Shown in pieces: positions 11,153 through 22,202 of a stretch of 64,000 nt of DNA. The position numbers and the translations under genes were made by a program. Under the pieces are notes generated by a model. It had not been told where the DNA came from. It searched no databases and saw nothing but the letters and a program-made list of their open reading frames with translations. The stretch is from Diadophis punctatus similis (taxonomy: Eukaryota > Chordata > Lepidosauria > Squamata > Dipsadidae), in contig JALIGW010000005.1 of NCBI GenBank assembly GCA_023053685.1, positions 35,364,480 to 35,428,479 of the forward strand, given 5' to 3'. The number at the start of each line of letters is the position of its first letter. Within the stretch, counting starts at the first letter, position 1.

Positions 11153-11502
11153 ATCCTTGTTTAATGACTGCAATTAGGACCAGCAACTTTGTCATTAAGT
11201 GACACTGTTTTTTAAGCAAGACATTACATGACTGCAAATTGTGATTTTATTGCCGGCTTCTCCATTGATTTTTGTTTTGGAAGCCAAGTGTGAAGCAATG
11301 CAAATGACAATCACATGACTGTGGGAAGCTGCATAAATGCCTGCTGATTTCCAAGCATCTGAATTAGGGTTAGGGTTAGGGTTAGGGTTAGGGTTACGTG
11401 ACCATGACTGACAGTCATAAGTGTGACAACCAGTCATAAAGTTACTTTTTCAATGCTTTTGTAACTTTGGTTGCTAAACGGGGATCCATTAAGCAAGGAC
11501 TA
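11153..11502. mobile_element. MITE of the GTCCTCA/GTCCTTG-ended family carrying telomere-like repeats
   Basis: Left end 'atccttgtttaatgactgca' and right end (minus strand) 'tagtccttgcttaatggatc' form imperfect inverted repeats. The inside shares the 'cacatgac', 'cgtgaccatg' and 'aaagttac' style with the copies at 21666-22061 and 26003-26200. It encloses five TTAGGG units. The 80-codon frame across it is a translation of the repeat. Confidence 0.6.
11364..11393 (+). repeat. Short interstitial telomere-like array (TTAGGG)5
   Basis: Five perfect TTAGGG units inside the MITE at 11153-11502. The vertebrate telomere unit is identical, but the position within a transposon argues for element-borne repeats rather than a chromosome end or fusion point. 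Confidence 0.95.
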
Positions 11503-11504
11503 CA

Positions 11505-11955
11505 TGGAATGCCCAGCAATTCAAAGGAGAGAATATCCCCACAGCAGTTAATAGACTCTAGTCCTGACCTTGTGACCAGCCATGTTGTTGAGAAAGCTAG
11601 ATTGTACTCATGGTAAAAGAAGCAGATGGTAGTGGTATTTTAAAAGATGAAGAGCTAAAGATAACTTTAATCTGCTTTGGCTATGGGGAGATACATTATC
11701 ATGGAAATGCCATTTAAAAAGTTAGCAAGGCACAGTTGTGCTTTGGTAAGAGAGAATATGAGAATGACCCCCTGGCTTATATGATTATGAATTTTAAAAG
11801 TGATATTTTCTCCTTTGGGGGGCAGTGAACCCAGAATCAGACCAAGTGATTATCTTAAATTATATAGTATTTCTATGGCCAGAATAAGATTGGAGGATTA
11901 GCTCCTTTTTGGGATGGAGGGAGGGATGCTCTGCTAGATCTATGCTGTCACAATA
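11505..11955. other. No gene recognised
   Basis: No supported feature. Confidence 0.45.
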
Positions 11956-11956
11956 A

Positions 11957-13100
11957 TGGTTTCCTATGATATACCTTCCCTCTTCACCTGCATTCCAACA
12001 ACTTAAGTCATGGTAGTGAAGAAACAATTGCTGCAAGACAACACCTTAGGTGACAGAACCAACCTCAGCCCAGACCATATATGTTCCATGCTGGACCTCT
12101 GCCTGACCACTACCTATTTTAAATACAATAAAGGTTTCTACAGACAAAAACATGGCTATGCCATAGATTCCCCATTGTAGCCAACCTCTACATGGAAGAG
12201 GTAGAAACCAAAGTCCTAAACTTCTTCACAAGAATTCCCAAAATGGGAGTTATCACAACCCTACACCACCGAGCTGAAGGCCTGCCCACCAGTAAAAATG
12301 GGAAAGAAAAAGAACTAAAACACATCAAGGAAGCCCTCAGAACATGTGGCTATCCCAAGTGGGCCTTCATCAAATCCCCCAAAAGACCCAGCAGACAAAA
12401 GAACAATAAATGAAGCAATGTTGTCATTCCATACATTGCAGGAATATATGAAAAGCTCAGGATGATATTCAGCCAACACAACAGACATGCACACTTTAAA
12501 CCCAAGAATACATTAAGGCAGAAGGTTTTATCCACCCCAAGGATAAAACACCCAGACACAAACTGAGCAGCGTGATATATGCAATACAATGCATTGAGAT
12601 GTGTGCAGAGCTGCACATTGGGGAACCAAAACAACCACTTCATAAACGCATGGCACAACATAGTAAAAAAAACCATCAGGACAAGATTCAGCAGTCCATC
12701 TGCATTTAAAAGACAAAGGTCACACTTTTGAAAACAACAAAGTCCACATTTTGGACAAAGAGGACCGCTGGTTTGAAAGAGGGATCAAAGAAGCCATCTA
12801 TGCCAAAATGGAACAGCCCTCTCTCAACAGAGGGGGAAGGATATGACATCATCTGTCTCCAGTTCACAACACAGTCCTTTCAGCAGTTCCAAGAAGGTTC
12901 CACACCCATTTGCACTACTCAGGTGATCCTGAGGACACAGATAAACCTCCAAGTGGCCTCAATGATTCTCTAAAAGAAGAGAGAGCTGCAAATGACCAGC
13001 TCTCCCCACCATCCAGTCAGAGCTGTAGAAGCTTCTTGGATGAGAAGCGAAACGTCTTCAGAGAAAAACAAGAAAATCCAGTTGCCTCTTGAAAAACCAC
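11957..13100 (+). pseudogene. Penelope-like element, decayed RT plus GIY-YIG endonuclease
   Basis: Plus-strand fragments follow the order of a Penelope-like retroelement. 'SYDIPSLFTCIP' (from 11961) resembles RT motif A and is followed by a stop. 'RTNLSPDHICSMLDLC' and 'NLYMEEVETKVLNFF' follow to about 12225. Sequence then jumps to 'GVITTLHHRAEGLPT', so the region that should hold the YxDD catalytic box is deleted. After it come 'IPYIAGIYEKLR', 'HFKPKNTLRQKV' and a GIY-YIG-like stretch in which the usual LYIGET is LHIGEP. The end carries 'gaagcttcttggatgagaag' and 'aaatccagttgcctcttgaa', known to me as the tail of vertebrate PLEs. Several stops and frameshifts: inactive. Confidence 0.8.
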
Positions 13101-13104
13101 CTTT

Positions 13105-14500
13105 GGGATAAACCATGACCTAGATGACTGAGAATCTCTATAGACAGTCACAACAATAGTTAGATTCTATTCAAATAATAATCAGGATTTGGATTCATTA
13201 TATCCAAAGTCATTTGATGGATATTCTGGTAATACTTCAAACAATACTTTTCTACTTGGTCTAGCTTCCTGCATACAACACAGAGTCATTAATGATGACC
13301 ACTCCCTACCTCAGATTGGCAGAAATAATTTGATAGGGATAGAGACTAATAGTGAAGGTTTTGAATTAGGCAGGCAGTGAGAATGGTCTTAACCCATTCT
13401 GTTGTGATCTCTATATATTCAGGCTGGAGTTTTCTGCATACGTTTGAATAGAAGAATAGGTATTATATTCAGATCCCTCCTTTATTAGTGAAGCTGTATT
13501 AGTATAGTTTATCTTTAGATCATCTGTATAATATTGGTAAGTACTTGACCAGCCTTAAATGCTACTCAGATTTTAATCCTACAGGGCAAGCATTTCTGAA
13601 AATATTTTAGGATCTTCCAAAAGAAAGTTAAAAATAGTGGAAAAGTTCCAGAGTTTTTTAAAAGGGATCTCAGGAACTGCTAGTAGGTTACTCTTGACCA
13701 AAGTCATAGAAAAATATTGTCTTCAACTGATAAAGTGAATAATGCAAATGCCATGATGTTTCCAGAGATAGATAATTTTATAAAAGGGTGCAAAGGCTTG
13801 TTCAAGATATAATAGCCTTAATTTATTGTTCTGAAACTCTGCCTATCAAACCAGGTGAAATGAAATATAAGTTGTTTTCCTGACAGATTCTCTCTGCCCT
13901 AATGTTCCCGCATCCATTAAAGATTTCTAGTAGGTAGAGTGCTGTGTTATTTCAGTGAGATGTTAAGACAAGTTTTTAAAGATGTTTGACAAGATATCAC
14001 TGGATGTTGTTCTCTAGTCATGTTATTTTATTTAGCTCTTGATATTTCTACACTAACAATATCAAAAGCTATTACAAATAAAATGAAAGGAATAATAGCT
14101 TATTGCTTTGATGGTTTGAACCCTTTCAAGTCTACTGTTAATCAAAAGAAATATTAATCCTAAAAGTTTTGATTTTGTTGTTGAAAAAAATTCTGTTCAA
14201 TTTCTGAAGGCTGAAGAAAGTAAAGGGTAGCACCTTTGGCTTTTCCCAGATAGTGATTTAGAACCCTTATGACAACATAAATTAAAAATAAAGCAATATC
14301 TTAACACTCTTGTTCAAATTTTATGGAAAATGTGCAAACAGACTATTTTAAATCATAAATGTTGTATTATATCATATATTTTATATATTTTACTTTGAGT
14401 CTGGTACCATTCATAATATTTTCAAAGTTCCCAGGTTGGATGAAGAAACTTTTAACATGACTGATTGGAATGGGATTATTTTCTGAAAGATTTACAGTGG
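13105..14500. other. No gene recognised
   Basis: About 1.4 kb of AT-rich DNA without repeat ends, RNA genes or supported frames. Confidence 0.5.
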
Positions 14501-14504
14501 ATGA

Positions 14505-14745
14505 CCAGTTGGAAAGACACCAGGTCCAACATCCTGTTCAGTACAAACTGAAGCATCCAGATGGCTGTGTAACCTGCCCTTGAAACATTCATTGAAAAAG
14601 AATTCACCACATCCCTGAATAACTGTCACATTTCTCTTGATGTTGAGAGATTTTGTTCTCTGTCAGAATCTGCCTTCTTATAATTTTAATCCATTAGTAT
14701 GTCTTCTACTATTTGGAAATAAGGAGAGAACAGATCTTGACCACG
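14505..14745 (-). mobile_element. CR1 LINE 3' region, old truncated copy
   Basis: Blocks such as 'gcatccagatggctgtgtaa', 'gaattcaccacatccctgaa', 'tctgccttcttataatttta' and 'gagagaacagatcttgacc' occur in the order of the reverse-complemented CR1 3' portion. Divergence from the remembered consensus is high, suggesting an old copy. No open frame remains. Confidence 0.65.
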
Positions 14746-14795
14746 TATTGGACATCTATTTATATTTCATGTTTTTGAACCATTTTTTAACCCTG

Positions 14796-14975
14796 CCCTG
14801 ACCTGTAGATTTCTTGATAAGCGTTTTCAGAAGTGCTTTGCCATTGTCTGCTTCCTATGCTGTGATGGAGTGATTGGGCTAAGACCCAGCTGGCTTCATG
14901 CCTGAAATAAAAGTGGAACTTGTCTCCAGATTTCTAGACTGATGCCTTAACCACCATACCATATTGGCTCTTTAT
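14796..14975 (-). mobile_element. tRNA-derived SINE
   Basis: On the minus strand it starts 'tatggtggttaaggcatcag', a typical A-box region, then 'tctagaaatctggagac' in place of the anticodon arm. Conserved body words follow ('gctgggtcttagcccaatca', 'ggcaaagcacttctga'). The same family is on the plus strand at 27216-27430. Confidence 0.65.
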
Positions 14976-14979
14976 TGGA

Positions 14980-15794
14980 CATGCATTCAGGAATTATAAA
15001 TATAAATCATGTCCCTCCTTAGTCAGCGTCTTTCCTTTGTAAACTGTCCTTTCCATTTTCTGGTTTTTGCATTCACTTTGGAAGGCATCATGCACAATTT
15101 CTTTTTGATCTGGACGGTAGGCTGTACCCTTGACACTAGGCTCCAACAATGCTATTGCTTTTATTTGTTCTTCAATTTATGTTAATTCATATGCTCTCTA
15201 GTTTATTGTCAAGTTCATTCATTTGCATTTCTGAACATTTAAAAAAAAAACCCATACAGAGTAAATCCCATTTCTCTTGCTCCTGTTCATTTTGCACAAC
15301 TCAATTGCTATATTCCAATAAAGGGACTAATCTCATCAAGCCTCTGTTACATATATTAAATCCTATTTAATACCCATTTTGTTTATCAACACAAATAGTG
15401 TTCTAGATCATGGAAAGTAGTAATTTTGTTATATTCTGCATAGATTCAGGATAGGGTAGAAAGAATGATCAAGTAATAGGAAACCCCAAATATGAGCAAT
15501 TTGACAGTGGAACAAATTACCCAATTAATCTCCTGTTCACTGCACACAAACATTTGTCTCTTTCAAGGAAACTTTCATTCCTGGAAAAAACAACAACCCA
15601 AGAATCTAAATGGTTTGCCCCATTCTGGATTTTTTAGAATCTGAGATGTAAATGGCTTACAGCACTCTGGGTTTTTTAAAAAAATATTTTTGTAGGAGTG
15701 TTAGCTGATTGAACATGGAAGTTGGGAACATTATCCTTATGTAATTGAATATTTCTTTTTTAAAAAAGTATCAGGTTTCTATTTCTCAAAAGAC
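14980..15794. other. No gene recognised
   Basis: AT-rich; a 73-codon frame at 15149-15370 has no supporting feature. Confidence 0.5.
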
Positions 15795-15991
15795 CAACAG
15801 ATCAGTAGTGGGTTCTAAATCCCGTTGCTACTAGTTCGCGCTTGTGCATGCGCTTGACGCTTCTGCGCATGCGCAGAAGCTTTTGCGCATGGGCAGGAGT
15901 GTCCTGGGTGGGTGGGCAGAGTGTCCCACCGCTGCCGCTACCAGTTTACCGAACCGGGCCGAACTGGGAGCAACCTACCTCTGCAACAGAT
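15795..15991. mobile_element. hAT-type MITE, ACCGGT family, 181 bp, with NRF1-like palindrome
   Basis: The element 15803-15983 begins CAGTAGTGGGTTC and ends with the inverse of CAGAGGTAGGTTG. It has a perfect 8-bp duplication CAACAGAT at 15795-15802 and 15984-15991. The centre (15859-15880) is a perfect 22-bp palindrome whose core TGCGCATGCGCA fits the NRF1 consensus. No coding capacity. Confidence 0.88.
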
Positions 15992-15994
15992 TAT

Positions 15995-17160
15995 AATGTG
16001 TCATCTACTTTTTTTAAAGTCAACAGATATATCCTTCTAGAAAATCAACATTTTTCCACATTCTTCTGCTTCTATAAAATTGAATTTAATGAGATCACAG
16101 CCAGAGATTAATCAATTTCTAGGACAAAGTCCATGAAACAAGCATGAAAACCAATTGATTTCTTTGAAGTTCTCCTTCAGACTGGTGTAAAATGGATTTG
16201 AGTGCTAGATATTGAAATGTGAATATTCGGCAGTTTTCTCTGTGATTCAGAATGAATTGAAGTAGAAATTTAGATAGTGATATCTATTTATCAGCCATGA
16301 GTTTGAAGATCAGAGATTGTGCATGAGCATTGGACAATTGTCTCTGAAGATGCATTGATAATATTTAGTATATGGCTTCAAGGCAGAAATACCTGTTTCA
16401 TATAACTCTGTAAGATTCCCCCCCCCCTTAGTTGATTGTATTATTTGTTTTTCAGCAAATCACTCTATTGAAAAACAATTTTTTGATACCTCTAGGCTCA
16501 CTTACTTTACAGTAACTTTTGGTATTATCTGTTAAGCAATAAAACATTTAAAAAAATGAATCATAAAACATTTTAAGTATTCCAAACTTTACACTTTAAC
16601 TTAAGTGTTCCTCTTGCTGTGTGCTCAATATATTCCACTATTGCAAAGAATGAAAAAATATAAAGAAAGCTATAAAATAATAATATGGATACTTCTAAAT
16701 AATACACTGCCATCTCTGTGGCTAAACTTTTGTTTCACAAATTTGAGATTATCAAAGCCACAGCCACTGGGATAATACAAGAAATATTCTAGTCTTAAGT
16801 ACAACAGTCTTAGAGAAAATTTCAGTCTCATATAGACTTGGCAAATAATAGATTATAAGGTTAGGCTATTAAACTTGCTGGAGAAGATAAAATGGCAAAA
16901 GGTCATAAGCCCTACAAAAGGTTTTGGTCTCACTGCCTTTCACAATGATATTATTGTGTGTGTATCCTACTTTTAGGAGAATAGGGAAGCTATAACAGAA
17001 AACATTGCCCTTGGGGATAGTATAACATCTTGTACTCCTGGGGATATATAACATTCATATTTTGGAGAGACACATTGAATGGGATATACCTGAAGATCTT
17101 TCTGAATCACCCTGAACACATTTAAAGGATCAACACTAAGTATGACATGATCCTACTAGA
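15995..17160. other. No gene recognised
   Basis: AT-rich DNA without repeat ends or supported frames. Confidence 0.5.
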
Positions 17161-17164
17161 AATA

Positions 17165-17712
17165 GAAATAACAGAGTTGGAAGAGACCTTGGAGGTCTTC
17201 TAGTCCAACCTCCTGCTTAGGCAGGAAACCCTACACCACTTCAGACAAATGGTTATCCAATATCTTCTTAAATATTTCCAGTGTTGGAGCACCCACAACT
17301 TCTGGAGGCAAGTTGTTCCACTGATTAATTGTTCTAACTGTCAGTAAATTTCTCCTTAGTTCTAAGTTGCTTCTCTCCTTGATTATTTATTTATTAAAAT
17401 TTCTATGCTGCCCAACTCCCGGGGGACTCTGGGCGGCTAACAACAGGTATAGAAACATATCAATTAAAGCGATTTTTTTTAAAAAAACATGTTAAAATGC
17501 TATCAATATTTTAAAAAGAACTTTCACTCATACCCATTGCTTCTTGTCCTACCCTCAGGAGCTTTGGAGAATAGCTTGACTCCCTCTTCTTTGTGGCAGC
17601 CCTGAGATATTGGAACACTGCTATCATGTCTCCCCTAGTTGTTCTTTTCATTAAACTAGACATACCCAGTTCCTGCAACCGTTCTTCATATGTTTTAGCC
17701 TCCAGTCCCCTA
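17165..17712 (-). mobile_element. CR1 LINE 3' end, interrupted by a second retroposon tail
   Basis: The start 'atagaaataacagagttgga', 'agagaccttggaggtcttct' and 'agtccaacctcctgcttagg' is the reverse complement of the CR1 3' terminus. The copy continues through 'ttgcttctctccttgatta', is broken at about 17388, and resumes at about 17533 with 'cccattgcttcttgtcctac' to 'gcctccagtcccctaatcc' (17715). The two halves are collinear, so 17388-17530 is a later insertion. Confidence 0.85.
17388..17530 (-). mobile_element. SINE/L3-type 3' end inserted in CR1
   Basis: The block 'tttatttattaaaatttcta', then 'tgctgcccaactcccggggg' and 'actctgggcggctaacaaca', is the minus-strand 3' end of a common squamate retroposon. 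It interrupts the collinear CR1 copy. Target-site duplication not evident. Confidence 0.65.
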
Positions 17713-17715
17713 ATC

Positions 17716-17930
17716 CAGGAGTCCCCAAACTTTTGGACCTCGGGGACCACTAAATTCATAATTTTAAATCCCGTGGACCACTAATATGATCTGCCTAATG
17801 ACTGGCTGGCTGGGTGTGGCTAGGTGGACATGTGACTGGGTAGGCGTGGCCAACTTGATGTCACTCACATAGAGGAGCGCCTCGCCCCTTCCCTCCCAGC
17901 CACTCCTCGCCTGCCCTCTCCTTAAGGAGA
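17716..17930 (+). mobile_element. Left end of a hAT-type element (CAGGAGTCCCCAAAC)
   Basis: The terminus CAGGAGTCCCCAAACTTTTG followed by 'gacctcggggaccac' is the usual hAT-MITE end. The right terminus is not visible; the copy runs into the GA-rich microsatellite at 17931. It lies immediately after the CR1 end at 17715. Confidence 0.6.
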
Positions 17931-17952
17931 GGGAGAGGGAGAGGGAGAGGGA

Positions 17953-18046
<94 letters not shown>

Positions 18047-18080
18047 GGGAGGGAGGGAGGGAGGGAGGGAGGGAGGGAGG
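17931..18080. repeat. Compound microsatellite (GGGAGA)n-(GA)n-(GGGA)n
   Basis: Purine-only tract: GGGAGA units, then about 42 GA units to 18043, then about nine GGGA units. A long homopurine strand of this kind can form triplex DNA. Minus-strand frames rich in Leu/Ser are translations of the repeat. Confidence 0.97.
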
Positions 18081-19028
18081 TAGAGAACACACTCAAACAT
18101 CCAAACACACACAGCCTCCCCTGCCTGCTACTTCCCCAGCAGGTGGAAGGCTTCCCTCATTCATCCCTCACCAATTCTCCCCCTGGCTCTTACTCAAGTG
18201 TAGGATTTAGACCATTCACCAAAGCACCCAATGCATTTGGAGCTACATTATTCTCTTCCTTCCTCCTGTCATCTTTCCATCTGACCTTACAGGTGAAAGG
18301 CCTCTAGAATACCCTGTCTTTCTACTGTTGCTCCCCCATCTGGTCACTGCCCACCGTTCCAAACCCTAACATCCCACAAAAACTAAAGGATGTAATACAG
18401 AGGGAGGCCCAGTGATGTTAAAGGCATCTGACAACAGGAGCTCCAGCAGCAAATCTCAAGTTTTCCTTAAAGTCAACAAACAACTACAAGACTTTCTCAG
18501 AGTGTCTCACAGTCCCAAACATCCCACAGTTCCCACAGTTGATTGATATCCTTTTGCCCCATGGCTTCTCAAGTGGAAGGATAGGGTATTGGGCAGGCTA
18601 TCAAGTGGATATTGGGCAGGCTGGGCCCCTGGGCAATGGTGATTTTGCTCAGCAGATTGGTCAGTTCCTTATTGTTGCAGATGGTCAGCCTAAGTCACTT
18701 TCAGCACTCACTTGTAATTGAATGTTCCACTAGTCCTCCACAGCCATATTAATCTATAGAGAAGATTGCACAGCCTTCTCAGAGCAGTTCAATAATGCAG
18801 CAAGCTAATGCCACCAAGTGCTGCCAACGCTGAAAAATGCTGTAAAACAATGATTGAAGTCAACATCAATAAGATCATTCTAATCACCATGTTTTAGCAA
18901 AGAGTTTGGAGGCCAACCACTGGACATCTTGTTGTCTATAGCTTGGTTTTACTAACAGTTATCATATCCTTGCCCATTCAATTGCCAAACTGAATGACTA
19001 TGAAACTCAGTGACTAAATTCACATTGT
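18081..19028. other. No gene recognised
   Basis: Somewhat less AT-rich than the surroundings. A short imperfect direct repeat ('tattgggcaggct') is present near 18588-18620. No gene or element end identified. Confidence 0.45.
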
Positions 19029-19031
19029 TCT

Positions 19032-19290
19032 AAATTATTTATTTATTTATTTATTTAGTGAGATTTATATACCGCCTCACAGTGCAAGCACTCTCTAAGC
19101 GGTTTACACCAGTAAGCAACGTATATTTATATTGCCCCCAACAATCTGGGTCCTCATTTTACCTACCTCGGAAGGATGGAAGGCTGAGTCAACCTTGAGA
19201 CAGTGAGATTTGAACCGCTGACCTGCAGATCACAGTCAGCTAACGTGGCCTGCAGTACTGCCTCTAACCTCTGCGCCACCTCGGCTCATT
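19032..19290 (-). mobile_element. Sauria-type SINE
   Basis: On the minus strand it starts 'gagccgaggtggcgcagagg' (A-box region) and has 'gcggttcaaatctcac' as B box, then 'ggttgactcagccttccatc' and 'gaggtaggtaaaatgaggac'. It ends in a region shared with Bov-B LINEs ('ctgtgaggcggtatataaat') and an ATAAAT tail. Plus-strand sequence shows these as complements from 19290 back to 19032. The same family is intact in plus orientation at 62757 and as a tail only at 44428. Confidence 0.88.
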
Positions 19291-19291
19291 A

Positions 19292-20403
19292 AAACTCTGG
19301 GCCAAGCACATATGGCATATGAGCCCTTAATTTGCAACTTCTCATTAGCCATCTGACCACTATTGCAGTAGTAGTCAGGTGGCTAATTTTGGCAGTATGA
19401 TTTTCCACCAATTTAACACAAAGCAATAAACCTAATATAGTTATTTTATTTTTAAAATAACTCTGTCAAAGGAAAACCAACTAAAATCCTGTTCATCGCT
19501 GTCCTGCTCACTGTCACTCACTTTAGCCTAACCCTTAGCTCTCCTTTCACCCCCACAAAAATGCTGTCACCAGACATACAGTTATCTCATTCCTTTAAAA
19601 CTCTAAGCTTAGAACATATTTTGTTGAAGCCATTGTGACCACACAGAATGTTAACTTGAACCATTTTACAAACCACAACAGCTAGTTTACTTAATAAAAA
19701 TCAAAAGAATGATACTATGTTTTAGTATGTGTGACCCTCCTCTAAATACTTAAATATTTTGCATAAAATTATGAACTTGCATATAATCTAAAAACCTTTT
19801 GTTCATAAGCAGTCCCAGTGATAATTCAATTCTCTTTAATAATCTGGGAATCAAACCATGGTTTTCCAACCTGGTTGTAGCACTTTGGTTTGACTGAGTA
19901 TAGTTTTAAATCTCCTCTGATGAAACAGGCTTACTCATCCTTTGCTTTCCTATAAAGTATGTACCTTTGTGTGAGAAAAAGAGAAATCACCTGACACATT
20001 TGACAGTGTATAGAACCTTGGGTATGACCAAAATAGCCCTATAAAACTGCATTCCATTTAAATTGAATTTCCCATAAATTACATATTTTTTTTGTATCTC
20101 TTCTCAGCACTTCATTCTGACATGCACTAATCTAGAATTTAAACTCCTTTCCCCCCTCAGTTGTCAATATGTATATATGTTGGTATAAATTTACATGCAT
20201 TTTTAAAGATTTGCTTCTAGCAAGCAGATGTTATGTAACTAAACTATACAAGTATTCATTCAGTCAATACAATCTGAATCTATCTTCATATTTGGGAACC
20301 TTAATAAAGTGAAATAAAAGCAGAATTGTGTAGATTATTGTTTACAGATTGCATAGTAATTTAGCCTAAAAGGATTTAAAAAAAAACAAAATTCTTATAC
20401 TTT
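19292..20403. other. No gene recognised; one imperfect hairpin
   Basis: AT-rich. An 18-bp imperfect inverted repeat is present at 19344-19387 (see findings). No gene supported. Confidence 0.5.
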
Positions 20404-20404
20404 G

Positions 20405-20407
20405 AAA

Positions 20408-20486
<79 letters not shown>
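20405..20486. repeat. Microsatellite (AAAT)n
   Basis: About 20 perfect AAAT units. Confidence 0.97.
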
Positions 20487-20487
20487 C

Positions 20488-20865
20488 ATGGAACTGAGGT
20501 CCTGTGTAGATTTTTTCTTAAAAAACAAACTATGAATCCATTTATTTAATACTTGATTATTTGTGTGGCTTAGGCTGAATCAGCAGTTAATTTAAAAGGT
20601 ATAAACAACATTGGGTAAAGTTAACAGTTCTTTTCCCCCCCAAAATAAATTGAAACAACTAAATTAAGACAAATGAACATAAATGGATTGGCCAGCATAA
20701 CACTCTCTTTGAGGAACATGGGCAGTCTAGAAATACAAAATATAAATAGATAAATAAATAATAAAATCTAAAAACACACGCACACAAGTTACATTGCATT
20801 ATTAATTCTCCTCCCAGTCATTTGTTTTTTTCCCCTCCTTTTTACCTTTGGATTCATGAACTTCA
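20488..20865. other. No gene recognised
   Basis: No supported feature; short A-rich and AC-rich stretches only. Confidence 0.45.
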
Positions 20866-20934
20866 CTCCGGTCCACGGAAGGCAAATTTTCTTCCAAAAC
20901 CGGTCCCTGGTGTCAGAAACGTTGAGGACCACCG
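20866..20934 (-). mobile_element. Solo end of a hAT-type element
   Basis: On the minus strand it reads CGGTGGTCCTCAACGTTTCT, 'gacaccagggaccggttttg', 'ggtggaccggagtg'-like. This is the well-known 'CAGTGGTCCCCAACC' hAT-MITE terminus. The other end is missing. Confidence 0.65.
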
Positions 20935-20939
20935 ATCTA

Positions 20940-21660
20940 CAGTATGCACCTACCAATTTTTTTATCCTTCTTCATTATCTAAGTATGTACATCTATTTTG
21001 GCTGTTTTCTATGCAGAGTCCCTTTCCTGTCAGTGCTTTATTTCGCAGAGTGTTTGCATATTTGCTACCAAGGTATTCCTCCATTTCTACAAGAATGCAT
21101 GGGAAAGATAAATGTAAATTGGTCCCTGTGTGTCTGTACAACTGTTCTGTTCGTAACTTCCTTTTTTGCTATAATGAAACAACTGCACAGTTCTTATTGA
21201 AGTTTAATACTTTTAACATCTGCACTGTCAGAGTTTTTCAAAGATAAGCTGACAAGACAGGGTAAATGACAAGCTTTGCAAATAGTTAGCATTCAGCTAT
21301 TCACATGTCTGAAGCAGTGTCACTTATTTTCTGTTTTAACAATGATTTTTCTTGTTAAGGTATAACTGCTGAGACAAAGCAATCCTTTACCAGTCATTTT
21401 CCAATTGGCTATATACAGTAGGCACACCTGCACCCACTACACCCATACATAAATGGTGTGCACATTTCTTTTAAATTACATTTTAAAAAATCTGATTTAT
21501 TTTTACATTTTTCTGGGTTTCTTTTTAATAACCAGGCCTATGTGCATTTTATTCATAGCTTGCTATTGCCTCAACTTCTAATAGATTGGATCTACAGTGG
21601 TAAAATAAAATTGAGCTTTACCTATGCATGTAGCTGATCCCAATTTTTACTGATGTATTA
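20940..21660. other. No gene recognised
   Basis: Two overlapping frames of 114 and 141 codons cross 20822-21247, but they begin inside the hAT fragment, lack motifs and are probably chance. Confidence 0.45.
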
Positions 21661-21663
21661 TGG

Positions 21664-22063
21664 TACAGTAGTCCTCAGCTTACAATAGTTCGTTTAGTGA
21701 CTGTTCATAGTTACAGTAGCCCTGGAAAAATGTGACTTATGACAGTTTTTCACAGTTACAACCTTTTCAGCATCCCCATGATCATGTGATCATAATTCAG
21801 ATACTTGGTAACTCATTCATATTTATGACTGTTGCTATGTCCCAAGGTCATGTGATCACCTTTTGTGACCACCTCACAAGCAAAGCCAATGGGGAAACCA
21901 GATTCACTTAACAACCGTGTTACTAACTTGTCAGCTGCAGTGACTTACTTAACAGCTATGGCAAGAAAGGTGGTAAAATGGGGCAAAACTCACTTAATAA
22001 ATGTCTCACTTAACAACAGAAATGTTGGGCTCAATTTTGGTCATAAGTTGAGGACTACCTATA
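21664..22063. mobile_element. TA-flanked MITE, GTAGTCCTCA-ended family, 396 bp
   Basis: Left end CAGTAGTCCTCAGCTTACAA and right end (minus strand) TAGGTAGTCCTCAACTTATG form inverted repeats. TA dinucleotides flank the element (21664-21665, 22062-22063). The interior has repeated 'cacttaacaac' and 'gtcatgtgatca' words. No transposase. Partial relatives are at 11153-11502 and 26003-26200. Confidence 0.75.
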
Positions 22064-22202
22064 CATGGTATGTCTAAAACTGACATGTGCAAAATTATGA
22101 TTGTATGGGATTTCAGATATTTTCATTTCTTATACTGGATGTGTCTGAGTGTATTGTCTTTTGTTGCAGAATGCCATTCTACAGATTTTCATTTTCTATA
22201 CT

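Noticed and set aside
11364..11393. Chromosome end or fusion point
   Set aside because: Only five TTAGGG units, embedded in a MITE, with ordinary DNA on both sides.
17764..18112. Leu/Ser-rich minus-strand frames
   Set aside because: Translations of the (GA)n/(GGGA)n microsatellite.
20822..21247. 141-codon plus-strand frame
   Set aside because: It starts within a hAT terminal fragment, overlaps a second frame of similar length, and has no domain, signal or splice context.
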